Source: Byssochlamys sp. IMV 00236
Lineage: Eukaryota > Ascomycota > Eurotiomycetes > Eurotiales > Thermoascaceae
DNA length: 64,000 nucleotides
Assembly (NCBI GenBank): GCA_001931875.2
Contig: MSJH02000807.1
Location: 352,650 to 416,649 of the forward strand
Reading direction: 5' to 3'
The notes under the pieces are model-generated. The model did not search any database. It saw only the letters and a list, made by a program, of their open reading frames with translations, and was not told the DNA's origin. Of this stretch, positions 24,094-35,353 are shown one piece after another. A program made the translations under genes and the position numbers. Each line of letters starts with the position of its first letter. Position 1 is the first letter of the stretch.

Positions 24094-26710
24094 ATGTTTT
24101 CATTTGCCTCTTGTTTCAGAGATGGAGACTCACCATCGCCTCTACCGCAGGATTCGCTTCGATCCGGCAGCACCCTTGAACATATCGTTCAATTTCTGAC
24201 CCCCTCAACCGACTCCCTCCAGCAAAACCCGTCCTTCTTTCGCTCTGGACGAACACGCCGTCGTCCGGTGTGTGTCACCCGTATACGCGCAAAGCTGGCT
24301 TCCGATCAGTTGCCCAAGGCAACTCGTCGAGATCTCCGAGTATTCAGAAAACTGGCGGGCCCACGGGAGAACGCGAAGAGATTCCTCCGCCTGGGGACCT
24401 CTTCGAACCCTTCTGCAACAAGTATCCCGATTGCCAGGACGACCCGCCGCCGCCCGGTTTCGGAGATCATCCTTCCTCCGAGAGATGAGCCAATGATACC
24501 CTCTACGGAATCTGCGGCCGGTAGGCTACGGTCCAATTCTACGTCGACTGCATCTGGAGTCGCGGCGCAGAGCGCGACACTGCTCGAACGTTCAGGTAGC
24601 TCTGCATCTGATGTTGGCGCTTCCTTCCCCGTCCTGCGGAGAGAGAAGATCGTCGCAACAGGCAATGGGATCTCCGTGGGGGTCGCTTTAGCGGAACCTG
24701 TTCTCTTCTTGCCAGGATATGACCATAACGACCCGAGCACGAAGAAATCGGCTATTCTGAGGGGGCATCTTCACATCAAAACCACCAAGTCTGTGAAGGT
24801 GAAGAAGATCTCTGTCTGTTTCCGGGGTCATGCCCAGACGGACTGGCCAGATGGTATGTCAATCTATTCTATAGACTCTTTTATGCAGTAGATAATGCGC
24901 TAACGCACGACTAACAGGGATTCCGCCGAAAAAGGTGCATTTCCATGATAAGAAGGATTTGGTGACTCATGGTCTTGTATATTTCAACCATGGAGATACC
25001 GCGATTATGCATAATGACTATGGAGCTCACTATTACAAACTGGCCAAAGTCGCCCCCTCCGTCACGTCAAAAGAGGTCACTACTACGACTCGAGAACTCT
25101 TTCTCAAAAGCGTGTCATCGACGTCAGTCAACAGCCATACTACTCCCAAGGAAGCCAAGCGTTTATCGCTGCAGTCGAACCAATCTCGCAGTTTTGGAAA
25201 GAATGATCATCCACATAGTGTAGCAGCTCAGCCCCAACGCAACTACAGGCTTTTCCCGCCTGGTGATTATATCTACAACTTTGAGTTCCCGATTGATGGC
25301 TCTCTTCCGGAGACCATCAAGAGTGAACTGGGATTTGTCCGATATGACTTGGAAGCCATTGTCGAACGATCAGGTGCATTCCGGCCCAATCTTCTGGGCA
25401 CCATTGAGATTCCCGTCATCCGCACCCCCGCGGAAGGATCCCTCGAACAGGTCGAGCCCATTGCTATCTCCCGGAATTGGGAAGATCAGCTCCACTATGA
25501 TATCGTGATTTCGGGCAAATCTTTCCCTCTCGGATCACAAGTGCCCATCGCATTCAAGTTGACACCATTGGCTAAGGTCGAATGCCACCGGATTAAGGTC
25601 TACGTCACTGAGAATATTCAACATTGGACTTCAGACAAGAGTGTGCATCGCTTCCAGCCCGCCAAGAAAGTGCTTCTGTTTGAGAAGAGAGCGGATTCCG
25701 CCAGTGTTAGCACGTACCCGGGCAGTAATATGCGTGTCACTGCTGGTGGTGGCATCGACTGGGACCATCGGGAAGCCGCTGCGCGTGGTGAAGAATTCAT
25801 TGATCGGAATCGCACGAGCCTGTTGGGGGATCTAGCAAACGATACAGGTGTTGGACCAACGGAGATGGAGTTTAACGTGCAGCTCCCCAGCTGCCACCAA
25901 ATGAAGAGTCGGGATGAATCTCAGCGGCTGCATTTCGACACCACGTACGAGAATATACAGATCAATCACTGGATCAAGGTACGTCGATGATTCTGAGCTA
26001 TTGTCCTTATGTCTGCTTACTGATAACCTTTGCAGATCGTGATGCGCCTCTCCAAAGTCGATGAGAAGGATCCCACCAAACGGCGGCATTTCGAGATCTC
26101 CATAGACTCTCCTTTCCACATCCTCTCCTGTAAAGCCACGCAGGCCAACATATACCTTCCCGCGTATTCATCGCCTTCTTCAGATCCATCCATTCCGATT
26201 GAAGAATATGAATGTGGATGTCCTGGAGCCCCCCTCATCAAGAAGGGCAACTCATCTGTTGCACTGTCAGGTTTTGATCGCAATGATAGTGGTTCGGGTT
26301 CCGACGCCGTCAATGGACGAGGGAACGGCCTCCCGCGAAGCTTCACCTCCAGCTCGGGCGGCCTGGCTCGTCCTCAGCAAGCACACTTGGCCCATGAACC
26401 CAGCGAGCGCGATGCGCGCCCCATGCATCTCCTGCGAGCGCCATCGTTTGCGCCTCCAGCCTTCGAGGATCTGCCTCCGCCGCCGCCTCTTGTGACACCA
26501 CCCCCGGAATATACCTCGATCGTTGGGGACAATGACCGCGAAGCCGTCCTCGAAGATTATTTCCACCGGCTGTCCTTTTATGAGGAGCACGAAGATGATT
26601 ATCGCGGAAGAGGGAGAGTCGATGTGCCACTTACCCCAGGAGGACGCGTGAACCGCAGCATGGACGTTCCGCGCGAGTGGATTCGGCTGGGCGACACGAT
26701 TGTGCAGTGA
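24094..26710 (+). CDS. Arrestin-related trafficking adaptor (ART) with PPxY motif
   Basis: Three exons (24094-24853, 24918-25978, 26036-26710) give 831 aa. Residues 1-185 are Ser/Arg-rich and probably disordered. The arrestin N domain starts near 190 (VATGNGISVGVALAEPVLFLPGY) and continues over intron 1 through HLHIKTTKSVKVKKISVCFRG. The arrestin C domain follows with the linker YRLFPPGDYIYNFEF, QVPIAFKLTPLAKVECHRIKVYVTE and, after intron 2, MRLSKVDEKD and FEISIDSPFHILSC. The C-terminal tail contains PPPEY, a PPxY motif that binds WW domains of Rsp5/HulA-type ubiquitin ligases. Such adaptors direct ubiquitination and endocytosis of plasma-membrane transporters. Which yeast ART it matches is not resolved; it is not obviously CreD. 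The N-terminus is uncertain because an acceptor-like TTGTTTCAG sits inside the first coding bases. Confidence 0.88.
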
Positions 26711-27919
26711 GCAGAGCACGATATAATACGAACGTTACGGCTATATGTTTTTTGGATTTACGAGATTATGATATACTCTAATATCGGGTTTCTGAGAAGA
26801 CCATCATAGACTGGCGCCACTGGTTTTATTCTCGGGTTGATCATGGGCTCCGAAAATTGGTTCCAGGCGTGTTAAGGCTCATGTCGGGTATTGTGCTGTG
26901 CTTTTGCATGTCCAAAAGGGACCAGTTTCGGTCCCTATCAGGGTCTTGGGTGGCGTTGGCGCCGGAGAAACAAGCGGAGATGAAAGGAAAAGGAAAAGAG
27001 GAAACAAGGCTGCATGATTCCCCATTTGCTGTGGCTCTGTAGAGCGCACTTCCCATGTTGCATGATGTATGTACATACATAGAGCATGTCCATTATGGTA
27101 CATCCGCACTAGATAGATACCTGTCTAGGTAGACCGCCTATTCTATTTATTCATTTTCTATTGCCAGTGCAGCATCGATCCTCTCTGTCTATAGAGTCTG
27201 TGCCACACAAACATCTGATCCATAATACGACCCTGACCCGTCCATGGATGCCGCTGACTCGCAGAGATAAGACTCCCGCCTGGAACTGCCCAGGACGGCT
27301 AGCAGCGGCGCTGACTCTCCACCACTCGGCGGGGTCTCTCTCCCATCTTCCTCGCCGTGGGAGATCCCCGGCAGCAGCGACAGAGGGGATATAAACGAGA
27401 CATGGCTCGCTGTCTCTCAATAATAATGTCTGCATCTGCATCATCCCACGGCCTCAAACCCCGCCTTCTGCGTCGAGTTGTCCCACCCGACGACGTATCG
27501 CCTCACTTATCTCTTGGCTGACAGTCACGCAGATCCCAGTGCTGTAATCTGCAGATGTTGTTGATCTCAGAAGGATTGTCGTCCAATACTATATAACGAG
27601 TGGGAGATTGTCTCTCTTCCTTGAGCAAACACTCGCTGTTCGCGCGCTACAAAAAGACGCCTTACAGCCTGCCGCTGAAATAGATGCTATACTGTTGGAA
27701 TAGAATCAGACAAGAGAAAACGCGTGCTTCATTGAACCTCTCTCTCCACTCGAATCTCCCGATCGATAGGTGTCATCTATTACAGGCTACTAGACCCCTT
27801 ATTATTTCCGATTTCGTCGCCGTTTCTAAGCGTCCTTGCTCGGAGACCAGACATCGCCTTCCGGCCACCCCATCTCGTTCCATCCCATCGTCGAGTGTCT
27901 CTCTGAGACGAACAGACTC
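26711..27919. other. Intergenic region, no gene seen
   Basis: About 1.2 kb between two plus-strand genes. It should hold the arrestin 3' UTR and the promoter and leader of the acetyltransferase. Two short frames at 27,151-27,444 overlap antisense to each other and have no recognisable content. Confidence 0.5.
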
Positions 27920-28944
27920 ATGATGGCCATTGAGATCGTTCCTCTCACCGAGGAAGATATTCCTGGCACCATAGAATGTATTCAGCAGGCATTTGCTGAC
28001 GACCCATACTTCAATTGGGTATTCGATTCTTCCAAGGTATGTATAGGCAGTCCATCAGGGACGCCAGTGGTACTGATGCGAACTGACCTCTCTCTCTGGG
28101 GTGTTACCAACTATCGTTCCGAGTTTAACCATTCATTCAAAGGGGGTTAAATGGGTTGAATCCAAGGCCAGGCCTTTTCCAAGCTAAGCAAGCTAACATC
28201 TACGCTCCTATCGTGGCGCGGTCGTTCATGTCGACCTGCGATCTCTATGATTTGAGTATGTGCTGAATATAGTTCAACAAGAAAAGAAATATCGGCTCCC
28301 TGAAGGCCCGCTGTCTTTGGGGAATCAACAATGCTCTGTTCTACGTCGCAAAAGAGACGCCAGATCAGAAAAACAAGGCTGCCGCTCCCTCTTCGCGTGT
28401 ACTGGGAGTTTCTTGCTGGATGTCTCCACAGGCTACGGATGATCCTGAAAGCTGGTACTCTTGGATCCAGTCGTGGATCCTGTCATTCCGCCAGTTAGTC
28501 AACAACGTGCGCTTCCTAGGCCGTGGCGGCCTAAACACCCGCCGCTATTGGATCTGGAAGGCAGTTCAGGAAGAGGCTCAAAAAGAGATATGGACGGATC
28601 CCAAAGGTTACTATTTCTGTAACATCGTGGCCGTCAGCCCTGAGGCACAGGGGAAGGGAATCGGAAGGAAACTGTTCGAAGTGGTCACCAGAGAAGCAGA
28701 TGAGAAAGGTATGAAGTGCTATCTCGAAAGCTCAAAGGGTCACCCAAATGTGGAGATCTACAAGAAGATGGGATTTGAGATGGTCAGAGAAATGGATTGC
28801 AAGGACGGAGAAGACGTGTGTAAGGCAAGTACCGCTCTTCGCCAAGCTGTCTCACCCGTAGCTTCAAGATGCTTCTCGATACCGGTTGTCTAACTCTAAT
28901 GGCAGTTATATTGCATGATTCGGGAATCCAAACAGAAGCCTTGA
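27920..28944 (+). CDS. GNAT-family N-acetyltransferase with a GC-AG intron
   Basis: Three exons (27920-28036, 28273-28824, 28906-28944) give 235 aa. The opening IEIVPLTEEDIPGTIECIQQAF is the usual first strand-helix of GNAT enzymes. The acetyl-CoA-binding motif A is clear in exon 2: NIVAVSPEAQGKGIGRKLFE, with Q-G-K-G-I-G as the pyrophosphate-binding loop. GFEMVREMDC closes the fold. Reading through the end of exon 2 would give a 22-residue Ser/Ala-rich tail. Splicing with donor AAG|GCAAGT and acceptor GGCAG, preceded by TCTAAC, instead gives CKLYCMIRES, which is the typical final strand of this subfamily. I therefore prefer the GC-AG intron. Intron 1 is long (236 bp), so an extra small exon cannot be excluded. 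The substrate is unknown. Confidence 0.85.
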
Positions 28945-30627
28945 GTGATTCTTTTTATTTTTGCCGCCGTTATTCTGTATTCAATTTTGGAGGTGCCGAC
29001 ATCAAGCATTGGGAAGTATGCTGGAGCTAGTTAAGTTGGATAACTATGTGGCATAATGTTAATGATGTCAAATTTATTTCCGTCTGACGACCTATTTAGA
29101 TGACAATGTTTTAAATTGGATTTCTTTACGATTTTGATCTCTCTAACTACTTCAATCTGCTGGAATTTCCGATTTTGGTTATTTATGTTCCTCGAGCGGG
29201 AGACTACTGTATAACGCGGGCAGTAACGGGTCTTCACGGGCAACAATTGGAAGTGGGAAATACCACGGTAGCGATAGTTATTATTGGGTCGTTTTTGTGG
29301 CATATTCTGATCATTAAAGCTGACCGCAGCAAATCGCTGTAGCCTCCGTGTCGTAAACAATATCTTATTGTTGACTATGCTTCTCTGGTCCCTGATTCGG
29401 GTTCTCTCATGTGCGGACCGCGCCGATCTAAAACAATGGTCCGACCAGAACGCCTCCTTGGCCCCGTAAAGTGTCCAACATAACTAACTCAAGTCGATTG
29501 AGTTATCCGTCTGCAACGGCCCCCGAGAAGGATATGTGACCTAATGCTCACTGCAACATCGATGAACCATCGAATTCGGCCGAGCATGCTGAATAGCGAA
29601 GACGCGCCTAGCCCCCGAAGTCTCGAACGCAGCCCATGAATCTCGTGGCTGAAGATTCATAGAAGGAGAAACTAATAGCTGCGCCGCTTTTGCACTATTC
29701 GATTCTGGTACACCAGATGCAAGAGATGAACAGGCGCGGAGGAGGACCAAGCACTCTATCAGAGGAAAGGTGATGAAAACCCGTCCATCTCGGCAGATCA
29801 TGCTCCGTGCTCTCTGGGCTGAATATTGCTAGCCCATTTTCCTGTCCAAAAGGGATGAAGTGGGCGGTTCCGCAGTCGATTCAATACTCTATATGGATAT
29901 AGTGTCGGCTCTGTTATCCAGAAGATCTCCCGCAATCTGATGCTCTCCGCCATCATGATCACTGCATGTCCATGTATGGATGCAGATCTTCTATACGAGA
30001 GTACTCTCTGCAGATAAGGTTCTTCATCTTTGCGAGATGCTGTCTACTTTCTGTGTAGGACAGCCTCTTCCTGGTCTTTACCCGACCTTTGGCCAATTCT
30101 CCTGTCGCGTTCACTTTCCTCGCTCCGATTCCAGAAATTGCTCAAAATGGCAGGCAAGCTAAAATAATCCGCTAGCAGGGTCAACCACAACTTGCGCATG
30201 CCCTGCCAGCAATCTTGGTTTATGCTCATGGGGATGCGGAGCCTCTAGGGAGGTACCTGAGACCCAGTCCTTTTCACTCATTGTTTGAGCACGAGACCTG
30301 GTCTTGGCACCGTAACGTGTCTTTGGATAATTGACCTGCCTCTAATTCGTCTTTTTCTTTTTTGTCTTTCTTCTTGCGCGGCCTCCGGGTTGGGTTGTTC
30401 TCTTTTCATTTTATTTCTTTTTTAACTTGACAGCTGGTCTGTTCTATTTCATGGGTGTCTAAATTGTCTTTTTCTTTTTTCTTGTATTTCTCGTTTTGAC
30501 TGTTATACCTGAGCTAGGAAAGCTGGACTGCCGATGCCTTGGGTACTTCTAATATTCATTTCTCGACTTTCGTTCAGCTTGGGCTCTATCGATTGGGCGT
30601 TTACCCGGGGGGGCATAGTTTTACATA
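28945..30627. other. Intergenic region, no gene seen
   Basis: About 1.7 kb. Short frames at 29,031-29,360 and 29,541-29,801 (minus) have no family features. 30,330-30,490 is rich in TTTTCTTTTT pyrimidine tracts and probably forms the promoter of the next gene. A CGGACC/GGTCCG inverted repeat at about 29,415-29,443 is the only other structure I noticed. Confidence 0.5.
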
Positions 30628-32296
30628 ATGAATGAGAGGCGTGTAACGAGACGCGCTAGAGGAGATGTGTACACTCGCGACAATAAGGAACTTGAGCGAC
30701 GACGGGTACCACAAGCAGGCTTGCATCGCCCAGCTTCAGGAATAGAGGATGAACTCGACGGACGCAGCGACGAGGAAAATGAGAGCTTCTTCGCATACTT
30801 GAAGTCAAGGAAGAATATGCGCACGAAGTCTTCACCTCGAGACATCGCACGAGACAACCGTCGAGCCTTGGTCCAGAGACATACGCCTTCCTCTATTGCG
30901 CTGCCCACGGGGGATCCTGGGACAGTAGGAGAGGATGAGGCGGTGGAAGACATGGGAGATGTCGCATCATCAGATAGCCAGAGCGCATCGTCAAGTGATG
31001 AGGAAGAGGAGGAAGAAGAGCAGCAGAAGGACTCGCTTGGTTCCCCAGGCTCGGCTGCGGTTCCTCAGATCACAGCATCGCCTCCTGGGGCTCCTACCGT
31101 TCCAACAGCGGGAAGTATCCGTCCAATGCCTCATGGCTTTCCCAGAGGACTGCAGAGCACACCTGAAAAGGTAGGACTGGTGGTAGGCCTGACAGGTTAG
31201 TCCTCCTCGCGCATCGGATTTGTGTCAACTTCTAACCAGTTTCTTAGTTGGATGCGCCGTAATCGTCTTTATAGTCGTGTTCTTTGTTATTCGACGCAAA
31301 CGCGGTTCCAACTATCTGCGGTCACGTTTGAATGGACAACGCTCGCAGCACCGTCCCACGCCCTCGGGACCGATAATAAGTGAAAAGTCCTGGCCTGAGA
31401 GCAATCAAGCGGGCTGGGATGTTCCCAACGAGCTGAAGATGGCCCGAGACCAAGCTATGAATAAGTCCTCCGTCGGATCCGACTTGGAATCGAATCGCTC
31501 TAATAATCGACCGCCATCCCTCAGAAGCCGGCTTCTGCGTGGACCGCTCACTTCGAATCCGTTGAGCCCGATGAGTCCTAAGTTCTTCCTCAGACGAAGT
31601 TCAGCAGCAAGGTCGAGTAACGGATCCGATAATCTGACTGCGAGAACTCCGCGCAGTCCAGCTACCGCTGCCCTTGCAAATCGGAGCCACTTGTCACTCG
31701 GTACCGAGTCAGACACCAATTCGCGTGACTCCAAAGTGGACTATGAAATAAGTTCTTTCGAAAAAGAGCTTTCCATCGAGCCTCTTTCCCCGCCTCCCAA
31801 GGTTCGCAAGCCAGGCGTCTCATATTTCTCCTGGAGCACGGCACCAACAACTCCAGGAACAGGCGTCCGGGACACATTGACGACACAGGACGGCGAACCG
31901 CCGCGTTTCCGTACTATAAACAGCTGGGTCAACCATCAATCCCGACGACAAACCGAGATCAGAGACAAGCATCCCTCAATCTCATACGCGCCACCAACTA
32001 TCCCGGAAAGCAACCCAGTTAACCGCTACCCACCGTACCCCCCTACTCCTCCGATTCCCCACAGAGAGCCAGACACTCCCACGACCCCAAGAACACCGCG
32101 CACGCCCGGCACTCCGGCCAGGATCCAGCGTTCTACCCTCCAGTCGTTCATGAGTAGGCACAACCGCACAATGTCCTCGACTACCACTTCCACACTCCCC
32201 ATCTTCAGACAACATCCCGGAGAGGAAGTTCCAATTCCCCGTCCCCAGAGAATTCGCAGCTCGAGCTTGAGAAACGTCACTCCGTGGCTTTCTTGA
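30628..32296 (+). CDS. Single-pass membrane protein with disordered flanks, unknown function
   Basis: Two exons (30628-31195, 31248-32296) give 538 aa. There is no N-terminal signal peptide; residues 1-180 are charged, with an Asp/Glu-rich run (SSSDEEEEEEEQQKD). One TM helix is created across the splice junction, GLVVGLT|VGCAVIVFIVVFFV, followed by the basic stop-transfer IRRKRG. The remaining 320 residues are Ser/Pro/Arg/Thr-rich with repeats such as TPRTPRTPGTPARIQ and many SP/TP sites. The architecture resembles fungal wall-stress or Mid2-like sensors in having one TM and a Ser/Pro-rich tail, but a secretory signal and a Cys-rich ectodomain are absent, so I do not assign that role. The intron has a CTTCTAAC branch site. 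Confidence 0.78.
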
Positions 32297-32893
32297 TTTG
32301 ATCCTTATTTTTTACGAAGCGAGTTATTCCGATAATAGCCAGGAGCTATTCACCATCGCCTCTCTGTGGATACGGGAAGAAAAGAGGATGAGGATGGTAG
32401 TTTACGTGTGTATTATACCTGTATAATGTCAACTTTTCCATTTTGGCGTTTATTTCCACTGTAGTGATAGCGATACGAAGCATAATCGTCCGCATATGGT
32501 ATGTCAATGGCCCAGTCAGTAAGGGCCATACATATTCACAAGCTAGATTAATACTGAACAACGAACTTACCCACAAGTAAGTAACGAGTTGATAATTATT
32601 TTAATTATTGTACGAACCACTCGTCTTCGATCTACATCATCCCCAAATATGGTACGAGCGTACCATACCAATCACTCTGTGGATCAATACGAGCTTATGG
32701 TATTCCCCGCAAAACATGACTAGAGTATAGATAGATAGTAGATACTGTAACTGGAATAATCATTATTATTATTATTATGCTGCGGGTCCATTCGTGGCGC
32801 ATTGTTCAACTTCCTATTTCGATTCGGTGGGGAGACGCTCTGGATCCGGAGAATCAGATACATGGTTACATACTTAACCCCCGGATCGGAAAA

Positions 32894-32950
32894 NNNNNNN
32901 NNNNNNNNNNNNNNNNNNNNNNNNNNNNNNNNNNNNNNNNNNNNNNNNNN
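32894..32950. other. Assembly gap (57 N)
   Basis: Fifty-seven unresolved bases flanked by A runs. True gap length may differ; a repeat or strong structure here is likely since a GC-rich palindrome follows about 125 bases on. Confidence 0.95.
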
Positions 32951-33075
32951 AAAAACTCGAGATATGTTTTTAGTTTTCTAGAAAGAAAAAGTTGGGATCG
33001 TACAACAATTCAATATTTAGATCAGACAAGACAAGACCTGTAGATAATACCGAGTAATTATGGTACTTCATGTTG

Positions 33076-33144
33076 GGGCTCGTGGGGCGGTTCTCCCGGG
33101 CCGAACCGCACGGCTCCCCCGTTTGGGTCGGGACGAACGAGCCC
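33076..33144. repeat. Nested GC-rich inverted repeat
   Basis: Outer arms GGGCTCGT (33,076-33,083) and ACGAGCCC (33,137-33,144) enclose inner arms GCGGTTC (33,087-33,093) and GAACCGC (33,103-33,109) around a C/G loop. It is not a tRNA. It stands out in otherwise AT-leaning DNA and may be the end of a mobile element. Confidence 0.6.
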
Positions 33145-33414
33145 ACCGGCTCAGGATACTTACTACGATTACTTGCCGAGCTTGCAAGCTAGACTAGATA
33201 ACTTAAACGCAGTTGTCTGTCTTCAAAATTCACAGGAAGCGGTGAGAAGCTTGCTTGATTGACGGGATGAACTTACTGGACTTGGTACTGGTCGGGGACC
33301 TCCAAGCGCAGAGGAACTCTAGTTCGGAGCATCCGTGCGTGCTCTGGAGTCAACATTCTATTCTGACGGCTAGGTCGACTCGTCGAGTGACGATAAGGGC
33401 CCATAAGACTTAAG

Positions 33415-33437
33415 TACTCCGTACCAAATGCGGAGTA
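33415..33437. repeat. Short inverted repeat TACTCCG / CGGAGTA
   Basis: Perfect 7-base arms separated by 9 bases. The arm is the same word found at 6,051, 38,016 and (core only) 60,399. Confidence 0.6.
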
Positions 33438-33647
33438 GATTAGCTCTGTTGGCTGTTGTTAGTTTCCCCCAGGGCGGCCCACAGAGAGGACATGGCAAAT
33501 GTCAAGGTGTAACGGGAGCTCCACGAAAGAAAAGCGGGCGTACCGGTGATATTATTGAGCTCTCTTGTCTTAGGTTCAGGATATACATAGCAGAATCCAT
33601 CGGATTGTTGACATCATTCATTGACTGCCATCATTGAATCGACGATC

Positions 33648-35353
33648 ATGGCCAGTACCACAGAGACGGAGACTCCTTTCCGAGTGGTTATCGTTGGTGC
33701 CGGTCTCGCCGGCCTCGTGGCTTCGCACTGTCTGCAACGGGCAGGCATTGACCATGTGGTGTTGGAGAAACAAACAGATATCGCGCCACAGCTCGGAGCG
33801 AGTATAGCTATCTACCCCAATGGCGCACGGATCCTGCATCAGATTGGATGTCTCAGAGCCTTAGAAGAGTCGTGTGTGCCCTTGAATCGGTGGTGGTCGC
33901 GCGGTCCCGATGGCAAGGCCATCATGAACAGTTCGTTTTTTGCCTTTGTGAAGGAAAAGTGAGTTCGCATGTTTCTGGATCCTCGCTTTATGTTTATAAT
34001 GAATGGTGAAAGATATTTGAATGGAAGGAAAGTGACAAAAAGTATAAGCTGATTGTCGACGTGATCTCGTTTCCAGCCATGGACAGGATGTTTTGTTGCT
34101 GGAAAGACGCCAGCTTCTGCAGACTCTCTATGACCATTTGCCGGATAAGAACAGACTTCGAGTGGGCTGCGAAGTGAAGACCATCAAACAAGACAAGGAT
34201 GGCGTCGAAGTTATTCTGGCTGATGGCACAGTGGAGAAGGGAGACATAGTGCTGGGCGCCGATGGAGTACGGAGCCCGGTGCGCAGTATGATGTGGGAGC
34301 ACGCCAACAAGACAACCCCAGGGTTGATCACAGCGGAGGAGAAAAGAAAAAGTGCGCTTCTTGGCTAACCAACATTTTGTTGCTGTCTTGGGCTGATGAT
34401 AGCAAACCAGGTATGAAAACTAGCTTCAGAGTGCTGCTAGGCATGGGACCTCCAGCGTCCGAAGTAGGCGAGAGGGATTTCACTATATGCAGTGACTCGG
34501 GATTTGTCTTGACAACAGTATCCCAACCTACCCATTTGTTCTTTTGCGTGTACCAGAAGCTAGAGAAAGACCTACTCTGGCCGCGACAACTGCGGTACAC
34601 GATGAGAGAGATGGACATTTTTGCGGAAAGCGTCGCAGACCACCCTGTCTCGGATACTATTGTATTCGGAGAGTTTTGGAAGAAGCGTGACCGCGCGATG
34701 CTAGTCGGTCTTGAGGAAGGTGTTCTGCAGCATTGGTACCACGATCGGATTGTCCTGGTCGGAGACTCAGTGCACAAGGTATCCAATTCATTCAAATCAA
34801 TCTCCATTCATACCTTGAGACAGTAATACTGATGGACATCCAATCTGCGCAGATGTTGCCTAACATCGGTCTTGGAGGAAACATGGCACTCGAGTCTGTC
34901 GCCGTGCTCTGTAATCATCTTCACGCGATGCTGGCGTCTCAGCAAGGCAAGAAGCCCGATCTGGTGGCGCTCAACAAGGCCTTTGCAGCCTACCAGGAGG
35001 AACGTATGCCGCGCGTCCTCCATATCACAGACTTCTCAACTAAAGTGGCGGAAGGACAAGCCTGGGTGACGCCATTCCATAAGTTCTATACCAAATGGCT
35101 AATTCCTCTGCTGAATGAGCGCGCACTTGCTGATATGATCGCGGAGCTCATGCGCGGCGCCCCAAAGCTTGCATATGTCGACAGCAGCGGTTTTGGCAAG
35201 GGAACTGTGCAGTGGGATGATGAGAAGGAAGACAAGAAAGAAACTGCGAAGCGGTCTTTGCAGTGGACCATGAGCGTTGCTACACTGGTGGGTATAGTTG
35301 CTATTGGCACCATCCAGTATGGCCGTGTCCGCTCTCTGCTTGGACTCAGATAG
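33648..35353 (+). CDS. FAD-dependent monooxygenase (PaxM/salicylate hydroxylase-like)
   Basis: Four exons (33648-33958, 34077-34351, 34411-34778, 34853-35353) join in frame to 484 aa. The FAD Rossmann motif GAGLAGL is at 17-23. The GADGVRSP motif (164-171) and the GD motif VLVGDSVHK-MLPNIGLGGN (about 310-328) complete the group A flavoprotein monooxygenase signature. The C-terminus has a likely membrane anchor near 455-475. This layout matches fungal PaxM-type epoxidases and hydroxylases that act on prenylated secondary metabolites, using FAD and NAD(P)H with O2. The third junction (donor GTGCGC, branch GCTAAC, acceptor AACCAG) is needed to keep ITAEEKRKSMKTSFRV in register. No prenyltransferase, cyclase or P450 is nearby, so the substrate is unknown. 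The first ATG, at 33648, is used; the frame before it has no ATG. Confidence 0.87.

Larger units (their letters stand above)
32297..33647. other. Intergenic region with assembly gap and GC-rich palindrome
   Basis: About 1.35 kb. It includes an ATT tandem (32,760-32,778), a run of N (32,894-32,950), a nested GC-rich inverted repeat (33,076-33,144), and a TACTCCG...CGGAGTA inverted repeat (33,415-33,437). No coding signal is seen. Confidence 0.6.

Noticed and set aside
29415..29443. CGGACC...GGTCCG inverted repeat as a regulator site or small RNA
   Set aside because: Arms are only six bases with a long loop; too weak to support a call.
33071..33160. tRNA or other structured RNA gene at the GC-rich palindrome
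   Set aside because: No A-box and B-box in the right order, no anticodon arm, and the nested arms do not form a cloverleaf.
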